Source: Arthrobacter crusticola
Lineage (GTDB): Bacteria > Actinomycetota > Actinomycetes > Actinomycetales > Micrococcaceae
Direction of reading: 5' to 3'
Length of the DNA: 64,000 nucleotides
NCBI RefSeq assembly: GCF_004357995.1
Contig: NZ_SMTK01000003.1
Coordinates: 62,001 to 126,000 of the forward strand
The translations under genes and the position numbers were made by a program. Numbering within the stretch: the stretch's first letter is position 1; each line of letters opens with the position of its first letter. Below the pieces are notes generated by a model that saw nothing but the letters and a program-made list of their open reading frames with translations, did not search any database and had not been told where the DNA came from. This document shows positions 7,902-16,432 of this stretch, in pieces.

Positions 7902-9406
7902 GGAAGTGCCGTTTCGTTCCGGGCCCCGGTGGCGAGCTGGAGGACCTGTTCTTCGCTTGCGCCCGCCGGCAGTCCGCCGGCGATCCGGCCGTCGCGCATC
8001 ACTACGATGCGGCTGCTCATGCCGAGCAGTTCGGGCAGTTCGCTGGAGACCATGAGCAGCGCCCGGCCCTCGGCGGCGAGGGCCCGCATGAGGTTGTAGA
8101 CCGCGAGCTTGGCCCCGACGTCGATGCCGCGGGTCGGTTCGTCGAGCAGGACCACCAGCGGGTCGATGGCGAGCCACTTGGCCAGCACCACCTTCTGCTG
8201 GTTGCCGCCCGAGAGGTACTGCACCTCCTGGTCGAGGTCCCGCGCGACGACCTCGAGGGAGGACAGGATGCCGGGGGTCGCCGCGCGCGCCTCGGGGGTG
8301 CGCCGCGGAAAGACCGACCGGATGACGCCGAGGGCGTTGTTGAGGATTGACTGGTTCAGGCTCAGCCCCTGCGCCTTGCGGTCCTCGGTGATCAGGGCGA
8401 TGCGCCGCCGGATGGCCTCGCGCGGGGAAGTCGCGGTGAAGGGCTGGCCGTCCAGTTCCACCCGGCCGCGGGTGAAGGGTGCTGCGCCGAAAATCGCCTC
8501 GACCAGCTCGGTGCGCCCGGAGCCCTGCAGCCCGGCCACCCCGACGATCTCCCCTGCCCGCAGATCGAGGTCGATGGCATCGAGCTGGTGGTTGCCGCCT
8601 CCCTCGATGCTCAGCAGGATCCGTCCCACAGTGGTGCCCGGGTGTTCCTCAGGGTAGTAGGCAGAAATGGGACGGCCCACCATCATGCGCACGAGGGCGG
8701 CGTCGTTGAGTTCGGCGGCCGGCTGGGTGCCGACGATCCGCCCGTCCTTGAGCACCGTGATGGTGTCGCAGAGATCGAAGATCTCCTTGAGCCGGTGGGA
8801 GACATAGAGGATGGCCGTCCCGCGTTCCTTCAGGCGGCGCACGATGGCGTAGAGGAGTTCGACCTCCGCGCCGGCGAGGGCGGCGGTGGGTTCGTCCATG
8901 GAGATGATGCGGGCGTCGTAGCTGACGGCCTTGGCGATTTCGACGATCTGCTGCTGGGCCACCGACAGGGAGCTGACCGCCGCGGTGGGCCGGATGTTGC
9001 CGATGCCGAGCTGGTCGAGCAGTTCGGACGTCCTGAGGTTCATCGCCTTCGTGTCGACGAGGAGGCCCCGGCGCGGCTCCCGGCCCAGGTAAATGTTCTC
9101 CGCCACGGTTCGGTCGGGGAGCAGGTTGAACTCCTGGAACACCGTGGACAGGCCCGCGAGGTGGGCCTGGGTGGGGTGGTGGAACTCCACCGGCTCTCCG
9201 TCGATTTCGATGGTTCCGGCGTCACGCTGGTAGACACCGGCCAGCAGTTTCATCAGCGTCGACTTGCCGGCCCCGTTCTCGCCGACGAGGCCGTGGACTT
9301 CCCCGGCGCGCAGCTCGAGGCCCACCTCCTGGAGCACCGGCACCCCGAAGAATGCCTTGGAGAGACCGGTCACGCGGAGCACCGGCCGGTGGAGAATCCC
9401 GTTCAT
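7898..9406 (-). CDS. Sugar ABC transporter ATP-binding protein (RbsA/MglA-like)
   Basis: A 502-residue protein with two fused ATPase domains, as in RbsA and MglA. Domain 1 has Walker A GENGAGKS (about 42-49), a signature near LSVAQQQ and a Walker B at ISMDEPTAAL. Domain 2 has a degenerate P-loop (GLQGSGRTE), the signature LSGGNQQK and Walker B VVLLDEPTRGID. It energises import by the two permeases. It is the first gene of the minus-strand operon and is divergent from the ROK regulator across a 114-bp intergenic region, which should carry the operon promoter. Confidence 0.93.
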   Translation of the reverse strand: MNGILHRPVLRVTGLSKAFFGVPVLQEVGLELRAGEVHGLVGENGAGKSTLMKLLAGVYQRDAGTIEIDGEPVEFHHPTQAHLAGLSTVFQEFNLLPDRTVAENIYLGREPRRGLLVDTKAMNLRTSELLDQLGIGNIRPTAAVSSLSVAQQQIVEIAKAVSYDARIISMDEPTAALAGAEVELLYAIVRRLKERGTAILYVSHRLKEIFDLCDTITVLKDGRIVGTQPAAELNDAALVRMMVGRPISAYYPEEHPGTTVGRILLSIEGGGNHQLDAIDLDLRAGEIVGVAGLQGSGRTELVEAIFGAAPFTRGRVELDGQPFTATSPREAIRRRIALITEDRKAQGLSLNQSILNNALGVIRSVFPRRTPEARAATPGILSSLEVVARDLDQEVQYLSGGNQQKVVLAKWLAIDPLVVLLDEPTRGIDVGAKLAVYNLMRALAAEGRALLMVSSELPELLGMSSRIVVMRDGRIAGGLPAGASEEQVLQLATGARNETALP

Positions 9407-9436
9407 GGAAACACTGTGACAGAGCTCACAACTTCT

Positions 9437-9477
9437 GTCGATACTCGTTCAAAAGTCGCGTACTACTTGCTCGATAC
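9437..9477. promoter_or_regulatory. Direct-repeat control region between ABC operon and ROK gene
   Basis: The octamers GTCGATAC (9437-9444) and CTCGATAC (9470-9477) are direct repeats 33 bp apart, close to three helical turns, in the divergent intergenic region. They could be half-sites for the neighbouring ROK regulator. This is inference from position and spacing only. Confidence 0.3.
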
Positions 9478-9520
9478 CTGCCGAGGTGACGAGTGAAAGT
9501 GCGCGTGCTTTACTGAACGC

Positions 9521-10738
9521 GTGTCATCTTTTCCAGCGCTTCCATGGACGGGAGCCCGGCCCTCGACGGTTCCCGCACCGGGGGCGAGCGAAGTGTTCCA
9601 GCTGCTCCGGGACGGGCAGCCGCGTACCCGGGCCGAACTGGCGCAGCTGACCGGCCTCGCCCGCTCCACCGTCGCCTCACGTGTTGACACCCTGATCCGG
9701 CTCGGCCTCGTCGCCCCGTACGGGGGTGCTGCCTCCACCGGCGGCCGTCCGCCCTCATTGTTTGCCCTGAACCCCGGAGCGCGCGTGGTCATCGGCGCCG
9801 ACCTCGGGGCCACCCACGCCCGGGTGATCCTCAGCGACCTCTCCGGCACCGAACTCGACAGCGCCCAGGCGGACCTCCCGATCACCGACGGACCGGAGCG
9901 CGTCCTGGGCTGGCTCACGGAGACCATCGGGGCGCTCCTCGCCCGTACCGGCCGCAGCGTCGCCGAGCTCGCCGCCATCGGCATCGGGCTGCCGGGGCCG
10001 GTCGAGCACGAGACGGGCCGGCCCATGAACCCGCCGATCATGCCCGGATGGGACCGCATCGATGTCCCCGCCCTCGTGCAGCGGAGCTATTCCGTTCCGG
10101 TGCTCGTAGACAATGACGTGAACATCATGGCGCTGGGGGAGCAGCGGTTCCACTGGCCCGACATCACCGAGTTCATGTTCATCAAGGTGGCCACCGGGAT
10201 CGGGGCCGGCATTATTTCAAGCGGCTCCATCCAGCGTGGAGCCCAGGGCACGGCCGGGGACCTCGGCCACGTCCGGGTGCCCCGCGGCGGAGAGGTGTGG
10301 TGCCGCTGCGGCAATACCGGCTGCCTCGAGGCACTGGCCGGCTGGCCTGCGCTCGCCGCGGCCCTCAACGCCGAGACCGGGCTGACGCTCTCCTCCAGCG
10401 CGGACGTCATCCGGCTGGTCCGGTCCGGGGACAGCACCGCAATCCAGGTGATCCGGCAGGCCGGCCGGGACATCGGGGACGTCCTGGCGACCTGCGTGAA
10501 CCTGACCAACCCCTCGGTCATCGTCATCGGCGGCAGCCTCGCGCAGGCAGGGGAGCACCTGCTGGCCGGAATCCGGGAGGTGGTGTACCGGAGGTCCCTG
10601 CCGTTGGCCACCGAACACCTGCGGGTGGTGCCCTCCCTCGCCGGCCAGCGCGCCGGGGTGCTCGGCGCCGCCGTCATGGCGATCGCCCACGTCCTCTCGC
10701 CGGAAGCCATCGAGGCGGCGAGCGCCGCCCTCACCTGA
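9521..10738 (+). CDS. ROK-family transcriptional regulator
   Basis: A 405-residue repressor-type ROK protein. An N-terminal winged helix-turn-helix (about residues 20-75, TRAELAQLTGLARSTVASRVDTLI) precedes the sugar-kinase-like ROK domain. That domain carries VVIGADLGATHARV, PPIMPGWD, the NDVN active-site region and the zinc cluster CRCGNTGCLE. The start is GTG with no Shine-Dalgarno sequence; TTTACT lies exactly 6 nt upstream, so the mRNA may be leaderless. It is divergent from the RbsABC-type operon, which it probably controls in response to the sugar or its phosphate. Confidence 0.9.
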   Translation: MSSFPALPWTGARPSTVPAPGASEVFQLLRDGQPRTRAELAQLTGLARSTVASRVDTLIRLGLVAPYGGAASTGGRPPSLFALNPGARVVIGADLGATHARVILSDLSGTELDSAQADLPITDGPERVLGWLTETIGALLARTGRSVAELAAIGIGLPGPVEHETGRPMNPPIMPGWDRIDVPALVQRSYSVPVLVDNDVNIMALGEQRFHWPDITEFMFIKVATGIGAGIISSGSIQRGAQGTAGDLGHVRVPRGGEVWCRCGNTGCLEALAGWPALAAALNAETGLTLSSSADVIRLVRSGDSTAIQVIRQAGRDIGDVLATCVNLTNPSVIVIGGSLAQAGEHLLAGIREVVYRRSLPLATEHLRVVPSLAGQRAGVLGAAVMAIAHVLSPEAIEAASAALT

Positions 10739-10842
10739 TCCATGCCGCGGGAAAAGGGGTGCCCTTATCGGCCCCCGTTTGGTGCAATGTAACTGTCACT
10801 GGGGAATCGGATGATGGGGAATCGGAGCGGGAGGAAGAGCAC

Positions 10843-11961
10843 ATGCATCAGCCCAGGGTCCTTACCCTCATCCTCGCCGGAGGTGCCGGCGGCCGGCTGG
10901 GTGTCCTGACGGACCACCGGGCTAAACCGGTGCTTCCCGTTGGCGGCACCTACCGGATGATCGACATTCCCCTGTCGAACCTCTATCACAGCGGCTATGC
11001 CGACGTGTGGATCGTCGAGCAGTACCAACCCAAATCGATCAACGACCACCTGGCCAGCGGTCGGCCCTGGGACCTTGACCGGACCAACGGAGGCCTTCGG
11101 GTACTGCCGCCCTTCCAAGGCAACGACGGCGAGGGATTCGCCGAAGGCAACGCCGATGGGATCTACAGGCAGGCGGACTTCATCCGCGAGTACGACCCTG
11201 ACCTCGTGCTGGTCCTCAGCGCCGATCACCTCTACCAGCTGGACTACCGGGAAGTGGTGCAGACCCACCTCGACTCCGGGGCGGTGCTGACCATGGTCAC
11301 CACCCGCTTCGACGGAGACGCCTCCCAGCACGGGGTGGTCGAAGCGGAGAACGGACTGGTGACCGGGTTCCAGTACAAGCCGGACGAGCCCGCGACGGAC
11401 CTCGTCGCAGCCGAGATCTTCCTCTACGACGCCTCGACGCTCCTTGACACCCTGGCGATGCTGCAGGAGACGGAGGGGGAGTTGAAGGACTACGGCCATC
11501 AGCTGGTCCCCCACCTGGTGAAGAACGCCAAGGTTGCCGAGCACCGGCTCGAAGGGTACTGGCGGGACCTCGGGCGGCCGGAGAACTACCACCGCGCCCA
11601 TATGGACCTTCTCGACGGCAACGGCCTGGACTTCGACGACCCGAAATGGCCCATGCTCACCGGAGCTCCGCGCAGGATGCCGGCCTTCGTGGCCGCGGGC
11701 GCACGCATCGAGAATTCGCTGCTGTCCCCCGGATCCACGGTGCACGGCCACGTCGCCGGGAGCGTCATCGGCCCCGACACCGTGGTGGAATCCGGCGCAG
11801 TGGTCCGGAACTCGGTGCTGCTCGAGGGCGTCACCGTTGCCGCGGGGGCGGAGGTCACAATGGCCATCGTCGACGCGGGAGCGTCGATTGAGGCGGGCCG
11901 CAGGATCGACGGTACGGAGGGTGTCATCACCGTCGATGGGGCGGGACAGGAACACCCCTGA
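10843..11961 (+). CDS. GlgC-like glucose-1-phosphate nucleotidyltransferase
   Basis: A 372-residue protein related to ADP-glucose pyrophosphorylase. The nucleotidyltransferase domain opens with LAGGAGGRLGVLTDHRAKPVLPVGG and continues to VLSADHLYQLDY. A C-terminal left-handed beta-helix follows (repeats such as SVIGPDTVVESGAVVRNSVLLEGV). It is shorter than typical GlgC (~400-430 residues) and reads IDIPLSN where GlgC usually has IDFALSN, so it may be a paralogue with another specificity. GAGGAA lies before the ATG. No glycogen gene is adjacent. Its end overlaps the convergent EamA gene by 35 bp. Confidence 0.82.
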   Translation: MHQPRVLTLILAGGAGGRLGVLTDHRAKPVLPVGGTYRMIDIPLSNLYHSGYADVWIVEQYQPKSINDHLASGRPWDLDRTNGGLRVLPPFQGNDGEGFAEGNADGIYRQADFIREYDPDLVLVLSADHLYQLDYREVVQTHLDSGAVLTMVTTRFDGDASQHGVVEAENGLVTGFQYKPDEPATDLVAAEIFLYDASTLLDTLAMLQETEGELKDYGHQLVPHLVKNAKVAEHRLEGYWRDLGRPENYHRAHMDLLDGNGLDFDDPKWPMLTGAPRRMPAFVAAGARIENSLLSPGSTVHGHVAGSVIGPDTVVESGAVVRNSVLLEGVTVAAGAEVTMAIVDAGASIEAGRRIDGTEGVITVDGAGQEHP

Positions 11962-12907
11962 GTCCCTCATCGTCCGGATCCCGGCCGCCCACAGGTTCCG
12001 CAGCGTCCGGGCGCGGCCCGCTGGTGGCCGGGGCCACGGCGAGCACCACCAGGGCCGCGGCGATGGTTGCCAGTCCGGCCCACCCGGCCGCCGTCAGGTG
12101 TTCGCCCACGACGAGGACCGCAAGGAGGGCCGCAACGGCCGGCTCGCTGAGGGTGAGCGTGGTGGCGGTGCTCGGGCGCACCCGGGTGAGGCCGTAACCG
12201 AACAGCAGGTACCCCAGGAACATCGGCACCAATGCCATATATGCCGCAACTGCGATCGACTGTCCTGTGGCGAGCAGCGGTGCGCCCGTGAGGAGCAGCA
12301 CCGGCAGCAGGAGCGCCCCGCCGGTTCCGAACACCGCGCCCATGGAGGCGGCCCGTTCCACGCCGGAGGCCATCAGGCGGTGCACCACCCAGGAATAGGT
12401 GGCATAGGTGGCCCCGGCGACCAGGCCGAGCACGATGCTTCCCGCCAGCGGGAGGACGGCGGCCGGTGAGCCTTCCAGCCTGGACAGGCAGAGCAGGATG
12501 CTTCCCGCAATGCCCAGCGCCGCGGCAAGCATCCACCAGCGGCTGAGGGAGCGGCCCTCAAGGACCCGTTCGAGCACGCCCGAGGCCAGCGGCGCCGAGG
12601 CGAGGGACACCACCGTGCCGATCGCCACCCCGCCCAGGTGCATCGAGCTGTAGAAGGCCAAGGGGTAGACGGCGACTGACAGCGCGCCGGCGGCGACCAG
12701 GGACGCATGGCGGCGCAGGCCGGGGCGGGCTCGGCGCAGTGCCGGGACGGCAATCACCGCCTGCAGGAGACCGCCGATGCCTAGGGCTGCGGCCCCGATC
12801 GCCAGGGGCCCCACGCCGGGGGCGAAGGTCGCGGCCGTGCCGGTCGTGCCCCAAAGGAAGGAGGTCACGAGAATCGCGGCAGCCCCCAGCGGCAGGCCGC
12901 GGCTCAT
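11927..12907 (-). CDS. EamA/DMT-family transporter
   Basis: A 326-residue integral membrane protein with about ten hydrophobic segments arranged as two EamA repeats (first around LVTSFLWGTTGTAATFAPG, second around GLVAGATYATYSWVV). The family exports metabolites such as amino acids or their analogues; the substrate is not readable. The C-terminal ~35 residues are hydrophilic and Pro/Asp/Arg-rich, and their coding region overlaps the end of the convergent GlgC-like gene. The ATG at 12907 follows a GGGCGG stretch. Confidence 0.85.
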   Translation of the reverse strand: MSRGLPLGAAAILVTSFLWGTTGTAATFAPGVGPLAIGAAALGIGGLLQAVIAVPALRRARPGLRRHASLVAAGALSVAVYPLAFYSSMHLGGVAIGTVVSLASAPLASGVLERVLEGRSLSRWWMLAAALGIAGSILLCLSRLEGSPAAVLPLAGSIVLGLVAGATYATYSWVVHRLMASGVERAASMGAVFGTGGALLLPVLLLTGAPLLATGQSIAVAAYMALVPMFLGYLLFGYGLTRVRPSTATTLTLSEPAVAALLAVLVVGEHLTAAGWAGLATIAAALVVLAVAPATSGPRPDAAEPVGGRDPDDEGLRGVPVPPHRR

Positions 12908-13004
12908 CCGCCCACCCGGCCGGCGGCCGTGGCAGGGGCTTTGCGTCGTCGAACGTCCACCGGCACCCTCCCCACCTCCCGGGGTGGGGGCCCGGTAGGC
13001 CAGC

Positions 13005-13859
13005 TTATCCTTCGGCGCCGATCTTCCTCGCGGTGAGCAGCAGATATTCCAATTCCATCCGCATCGGCGCCCCCGGGTCGGCGGTGTTGAAGCTGCCAGC
13101 CAGTTCCATCAGGGCGTTGTCCAGGGCGTCGACCTTCTCCTGGTCCTCGGCGATGAACTTGTACACCGAGATCGTCGGTCCGTAGAAGTCCTTGAAGTAG
13201 TGAAGGAACTCCCGCGGCCCGGGGAACTTGTCGATGACCACCGTCTGGGTCAACTCCCGGAGATCGGTGACCTGCGCCCCAAGGAGCTCCTGGACGTGGT
13301 CCTCGCTGCCCCACAGGGGCGGCGGCTGGGCGCCGGGCGGGGGCGGGGGAGCGAACGGCTTCATGGTGGAGAACATCCTTCCGATGAACCCCCCGGGGGT
13401 CCAGTTCAGCAGGCCGATGGTGCCGCCCGGCCGGCACACCCGAACCAGTTCGTCGGCGGCCGCCTGGTGGTGCGGTGCGAACATCACCCCCACACAGGAC
13501 ATCACCACGTCGAATTCGTTGTCCGGAAAGGGCAGTGCCTCGGCGTCGGCCTCCCGCCATTCGAGGCTGGCGCCCCGGGCGGCCGCCTGGTCGCGGCCGG
13601 CATCGAACAGTTCCGGTGTGAGGTCGCTCGCGATCACCTCCGCGCCCATCATGGCCGCCGGGATGGCCGCGTTGCCCGCACCGGCCGCCACATCAAGGAC
13701 CCGCTGTCCGGGCCGGATTCCGCACGCTTCGACGAGGACCGCTCCGAGTTCGGAGATGAGGTCGCTGGCCAGGGTGGGATAGTCGCCCGAGGCCCACATG
13801 GCGCGGTGCTTCTGCTTGAGCGCCCGGTCCGCGTCGGACGCACTCTTCACGTCATCCAT
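13005..13859 (-). CDS. Class I SAM-dependent methyltransferase
   Basis: A 284-residue methyltransferase of the UbiE/Methyltransf_11 kind. Motif I is VLDVAAGAGNAA (about residues 54-65), the acidic residue of motif II is in IASDLTPEL, and motif IV/post-motif segments are FDVVMSCVGVMFAPH and VRCVRPGG-like VRVCRPGGTIGLLNW. A proline run (PFAPPPPPG) interrupts the C-terminal half. AGAAGG lies 7 nt before the ATG. The methyl acceptor is unknown and the neighbours give no hint. A single-gene unit. Confidence 0.85.
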   Translation of the reverse strand: MDDVKSASDADRALKQKHRAMWASGDYPTLASDLISELGAVLVEACGIRPGQRVLDVAAGAGNAAIPAAMMGAEVIASDLTPELFDAGRDQAAARGASLEWREADAEALPFPDNEFDVVMSCVGVMFAPHHQAAADELVRVCRPGGTIGLLNWTPGGFIGRMFSTMKPFAPPPPPGAQPPPLWGSEDHVQELLGAQVTDLRELTQTVVIDKFPGPREFLHYFKDFYGPTISVYKFIAEDQEKVDALDNALMELAGSFNTADPGAPMRMELEYLLLTARKIGAEG

Positions 13860-13942
13860 TGTTCTGCCTTCTGCTGTTCGGGGAGGGAGAGGCAGCGCGC
13901 TGTCGAAGCAGTGGAGGCTGGTATGCGGAATATTTTGCGCGC

Positions 13943-13974
13943 GGCGGGCGGAGTTGTAAAGGATTCCGCCCGCC
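13943..13974 (-). terminator. Hairpin downstream of the gap gene
   Basis: A perfect 10-bp stem (GGCGGGCGGA / TCCGCCCGCC) with a 12-nt loop, 18 bp beyond the minus-strand stop of the dehydrogenase gene. There is no strong U-tract, as is common in actinobacteria. Confidence 0.6.
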
Positions 13975-13991
13975 CTCCCTGGCGCCCGGGT

Positions 13992-15470
13992 TCAGCGCCC
14001 GACGGCGACCCGCGCGTCGGCTTCCTTCGCGGGGAAGGCCGGAGGATGGACCCCGGCCATCTCCTCCATCACCCGCACCACCTGGCAGCTGTAGCCGAAC
14101 TCGTTGTCGTACCAGACGTACAGCACCAGGAAGGTGTCATTGGCGATGGTCGCCAGGCCGTCGACGATTCCGGCGCGCCGCGAGCCGACGAAGTCGGTTG
14201 AGACAACCTCCGGCGAGTCGATGTAGTCGATCTGCTTGCGCAGGTCCGACTGCAGCGACATCTCCCGCAGGTAGGCGTTGACCTCTTCCTTCGTCGTGCC
14301 GGTGCGCAGGGTGAGGTTCAAGATCGCGATGGAGACATCCGGGGTGGGGACCCGGATGGAACTGCCGGTCAGCTTCCCGTCAAGTTCGGGCAGCGCCTTG
14401 GCGACGGCCTTCGCCGCACCGGTCTCCGTGAGCACCATGTTCAGCGCCGCCGACCGCCCCCGCCGGTCCCCGCGGTGGAAGTTGTCGATCAGGTTCTGGT
14501 CGTTGGTGAAGGAGTGGACCGTCTCCACGTGCCCGTGCACCACGCCGAACCGGTCGTTGACGGCCTTCAGGACGGGCGTGATGGCGTTCGTGGTGCACGA
14601 TGCCGCGGTGATGATGGTGTCTTCGCCGCTGATGGTGCCGTGGTTGATGCCGTGCACGATGTTCTTCAGCGCGCCCTTGCCCGGCGCGGTCAGCAGGACC
14701 TTCGCCGCACCCTTGCTGCGCAGGTGCTGGGAAAGCCCTTCGGCGTCGCGCCAGCGGCCGGTGTTGTCCACGACGAGCGCGTCGTGGATTCCGTACCGGG
14801 TGTAGTCGATGGTGGAGGGGTCGTTCGAGTAAATCACCTGGATCGGGATCCCGTTCGCGGTGATGATCTCCGCTTCCTCGTCCACCTGGATGGTGCCTTC
14901 GAAGGAGCCGTGGACCGAATCGCGGCGCAGCAGGCTCGCCCGCTTGATGAGGTCGTTGTCGGAGCCGCGGCGGACGACGATGGCGCGCAGCCGCAGGCCA
15001 TGGCCGCCGCCGGCCTTTTCGATGAGCAGGCGGGCCAGGAGGCGGCCGATCCGGCCGAAACCGTAGAGGACGACGTCGGTGCTGGTCCGCTCGTCACGGC
15101 CGCCCTTGCCCACGACGTCTGCGAGTTCGCCGCGGAGGAAGTCCTCAAGTGAGCGGCTTCCACCTTCGAGGTCGTACTTCGAGCGCAGCCTTGCGATGTC
15201 GATCGCCGCCGCGCCGAGATCGAGGCGCGAGAGGATCTCGAGCATCGGCAGGGTGTCCTCGAGGCGGAGTTCCTCCGTGCTGATCCGCCGCGCGAACCGG
15301 TGCGCCTTGAGGATGTTCATTGTCGACTTATTGATGAGGCTGCGGCCGTGGATGCTGGTAACTACATTGTTGGTGCGGTACAGGCGGCCGATCAGCGGGA
15401 TCATCGCTTCGGCGAGCGCCTCGCGGTCCATCCAGGTCCCGCGGCTCGTGGTCGGATCGTGGTGCGTCAA
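13992..15470 (-). CDS. gap: Glyceraldehyde-3-phosphate dehydrogenase, long form
   Basis: A 492-residue enzyme of the long GAPDH type found in actinobacteria (GapB-like), longer than the usual ~335 residues. An N-terminal extension of ~130 residues precedes the Rossmann motif YGFGRIGR (136-143). The catalytic cysteine is Cys292 in SCTTN, with the active-site His in the later part (VHSFTNDQN region). Substrate phosphate-binding segments (GAAKAVAKALPELDGKLTG) are intact. It interconverts glyceraldehyde-3-phosphate and 1,3-bisphosphoglycerate; the long paralogue is often gluconeogenic or NADP-preferring. TTG is the start because GAGGGA lies 6 nt upstream; the ATG at 15431 lacks a site. Confidence 0.93.
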   Translation of the reverse strand: MTHHDPTTSRGTWMDREALAEAMIPLIGRLYRTNNVVTSIHGRSLINKSTMNILKAHRFARRISTEELRLEDTLPMLEILSRLDLGAAAIDIARLRSKYDLEGGSRSLEDFLRGELADVVGKGGRDERTSTDVVLYGFGRIGRLLARLLIEKAGGGHGLRLRAIVVRRGSDNDLIKRASLLRRDSVHGSFEGTIQVDEEAEIITANGIPIQVIYSNDPSTIDYTRYGIHDALVVDNTGRWRDAEGLSQHLRSKGAAKVLLTAPGKGALKNIVHGINHGTISGEDTIITAASCTTNAITPVLKAVNDRFGVVHGHVETVHSFTNDQNLIDNFHRGDRRGRSAALNMVLTETGAAKAVAKALPELDGKLTGSSIRVPTPDVSIAILNLTLRTGTTKEEVNAYLREMSLQSDLRKQIDYIDSPEVVSTDFVGSRRAGIVDGLATIANDTFLVLYVWYDNEFGYSCQVVRVMEEMAGVHPPAFPAKEADARVAVGR

Positions 15471-15733
15471 CTGTGTCCCTCACTGCGCCGGGAGTACCGG
15501 CGCGTACTCATCCAGCCGGATGGGACGCAGGGATAGCGCCAGGCATCGTCGACTGGTCGTTTGACTCATTACACCGCTTCCGGTGCGTGCGGGCCAACTC
15601 CAGATCCCGCACTGGGTGCCGCCGTCGATTCCGGACCCCCGCCTCGAAGGTGCCGGCCGTCCGCTGCAGTGGCGCGCGGCGCAGTATTTGCGCAATTTTC
15701 ACCCACCGGGGCTGCCCGGGGATTTTCCGCCCT

Positions 15734-15739
15734 TAGGCT
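15734..15739 (+). promoter_or_regulatory. -10 box TAGGCT for a leaderless start
   Basis: TAGGCT lies exactly 6 nt before the ATG at 15746, with no Shine-Dalgarno sequence between. Transcription would begin at or next to the start codon. The same arrangement recurs at four other genes in the window. Confidence 0.6.
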
Positions 15740-15745
15740 CATCGG

Positions 15746-16342
15746 ATGGGCTCCTGGGGGACGGAAATTTTCGACAACGACGATGCTCTGGACGTTCGGG
15801 GCGACTTCGAGGAACACCTTGCGGAAGGAGCCACTCCGGAGGAGGCCACCGCCCGCATCCGCCGGGATTTCGGCCTTGCCGATAGATCCCTGCACTCCCG
15901 CGGCGCGGAGGACAACGATGTGTGGCTCGGCCTTGCCGCAGTCCATCACGAGAGGGGGCATTCTTCGCCGGCGGTGGTCGCCCGGGCCCTTGCCATCGTC
16001 GAATCCCGCGAGGAACTGGAACGGTGGTTCGAGGAGGACCGTCCGGCGCGCGCCGCGGCGCTCGCCGAGTTCGGGCGGGTCCTGCAGGGTGCGAACCCCG
16101 GCGTACGGCCCCAGCGGACGCCGTCCTTCCGGGCGTCCATCGAACACCTGCGGCGCATGCCGTGGTGGGCCCGCCTGCTGGTGGCGACCCTGATCTCGGT
16201 CGGGCTATTCCTGGTTCTGAGGGCGTGGGTGCCCTCGGTCTTCGCCGTCGCGATGTGGCCCCTGTTTGCATGGGCCGCCTATACAGGAAGGACGATCCGG
16301 CACCGGTTCATCCTGCCGGGCGGCTCGACTCACAAAGGCTGA
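15746..16342 (+). CDS. DUF4259 domain-containing membrane protein
   Basis: A 198-residue protein that begins with the DUF4259 hallmark MGSWGTEIFDNDDALD, followed by a helical domain to about residue 115. The C-terminal part holds two hydrophobic segments (about 143-160 and 164-177), so it is probably anchored in the membrane with the DUF4259 domain in the cytoplasm. The function of DUF4259 is unknown. It is a single gene with a predicted leaderless start, lying between the long GAPDH gene (opposite strand) and the sigma/anti-sigma pair. Confidence 0.85.
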   Translation: MGSWGTEIFDNDDALDVRGDFEEHLAEGATPEEATARIRRDFGLADRSLHSRGAEDNDVWLGLAAVHHERGHSSPAVVARALAIVESREELERWFEEDRPARAAALAEFGRVLQGANPGVRPQRTPSFRASIEHLRRMPWWARLLVATLISVGLFLVLRAWVPSVFAVAMWPLFAWAAYTGRTIRHRFILPGGSTHKG

Positions 16343-16432
16343 CACGGGCATCAGCGGCAGACCGTATCACCCTCGACGCGACGCCCCGCGCCGGGAAGCC
16401 GGAGGCCGTTCGACCGGCGCCCGCAGCGCGGG

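Noticed and set aside
6885..8177. Longer form of the first permease
   Set aside because: The extra ~90 residues are Arg/Pro-rich shadow sequence of the ATPase gene; the ATGA overlap at 7898-7901 gives a natural start.
15480..15702. Small open frames between the gap and DUF4259 genes
   Set aside because: They are Arg/Ser/Gly-rich with no ribosome site or recognisable fold, and overlap each other; I treat the region as intergenic.
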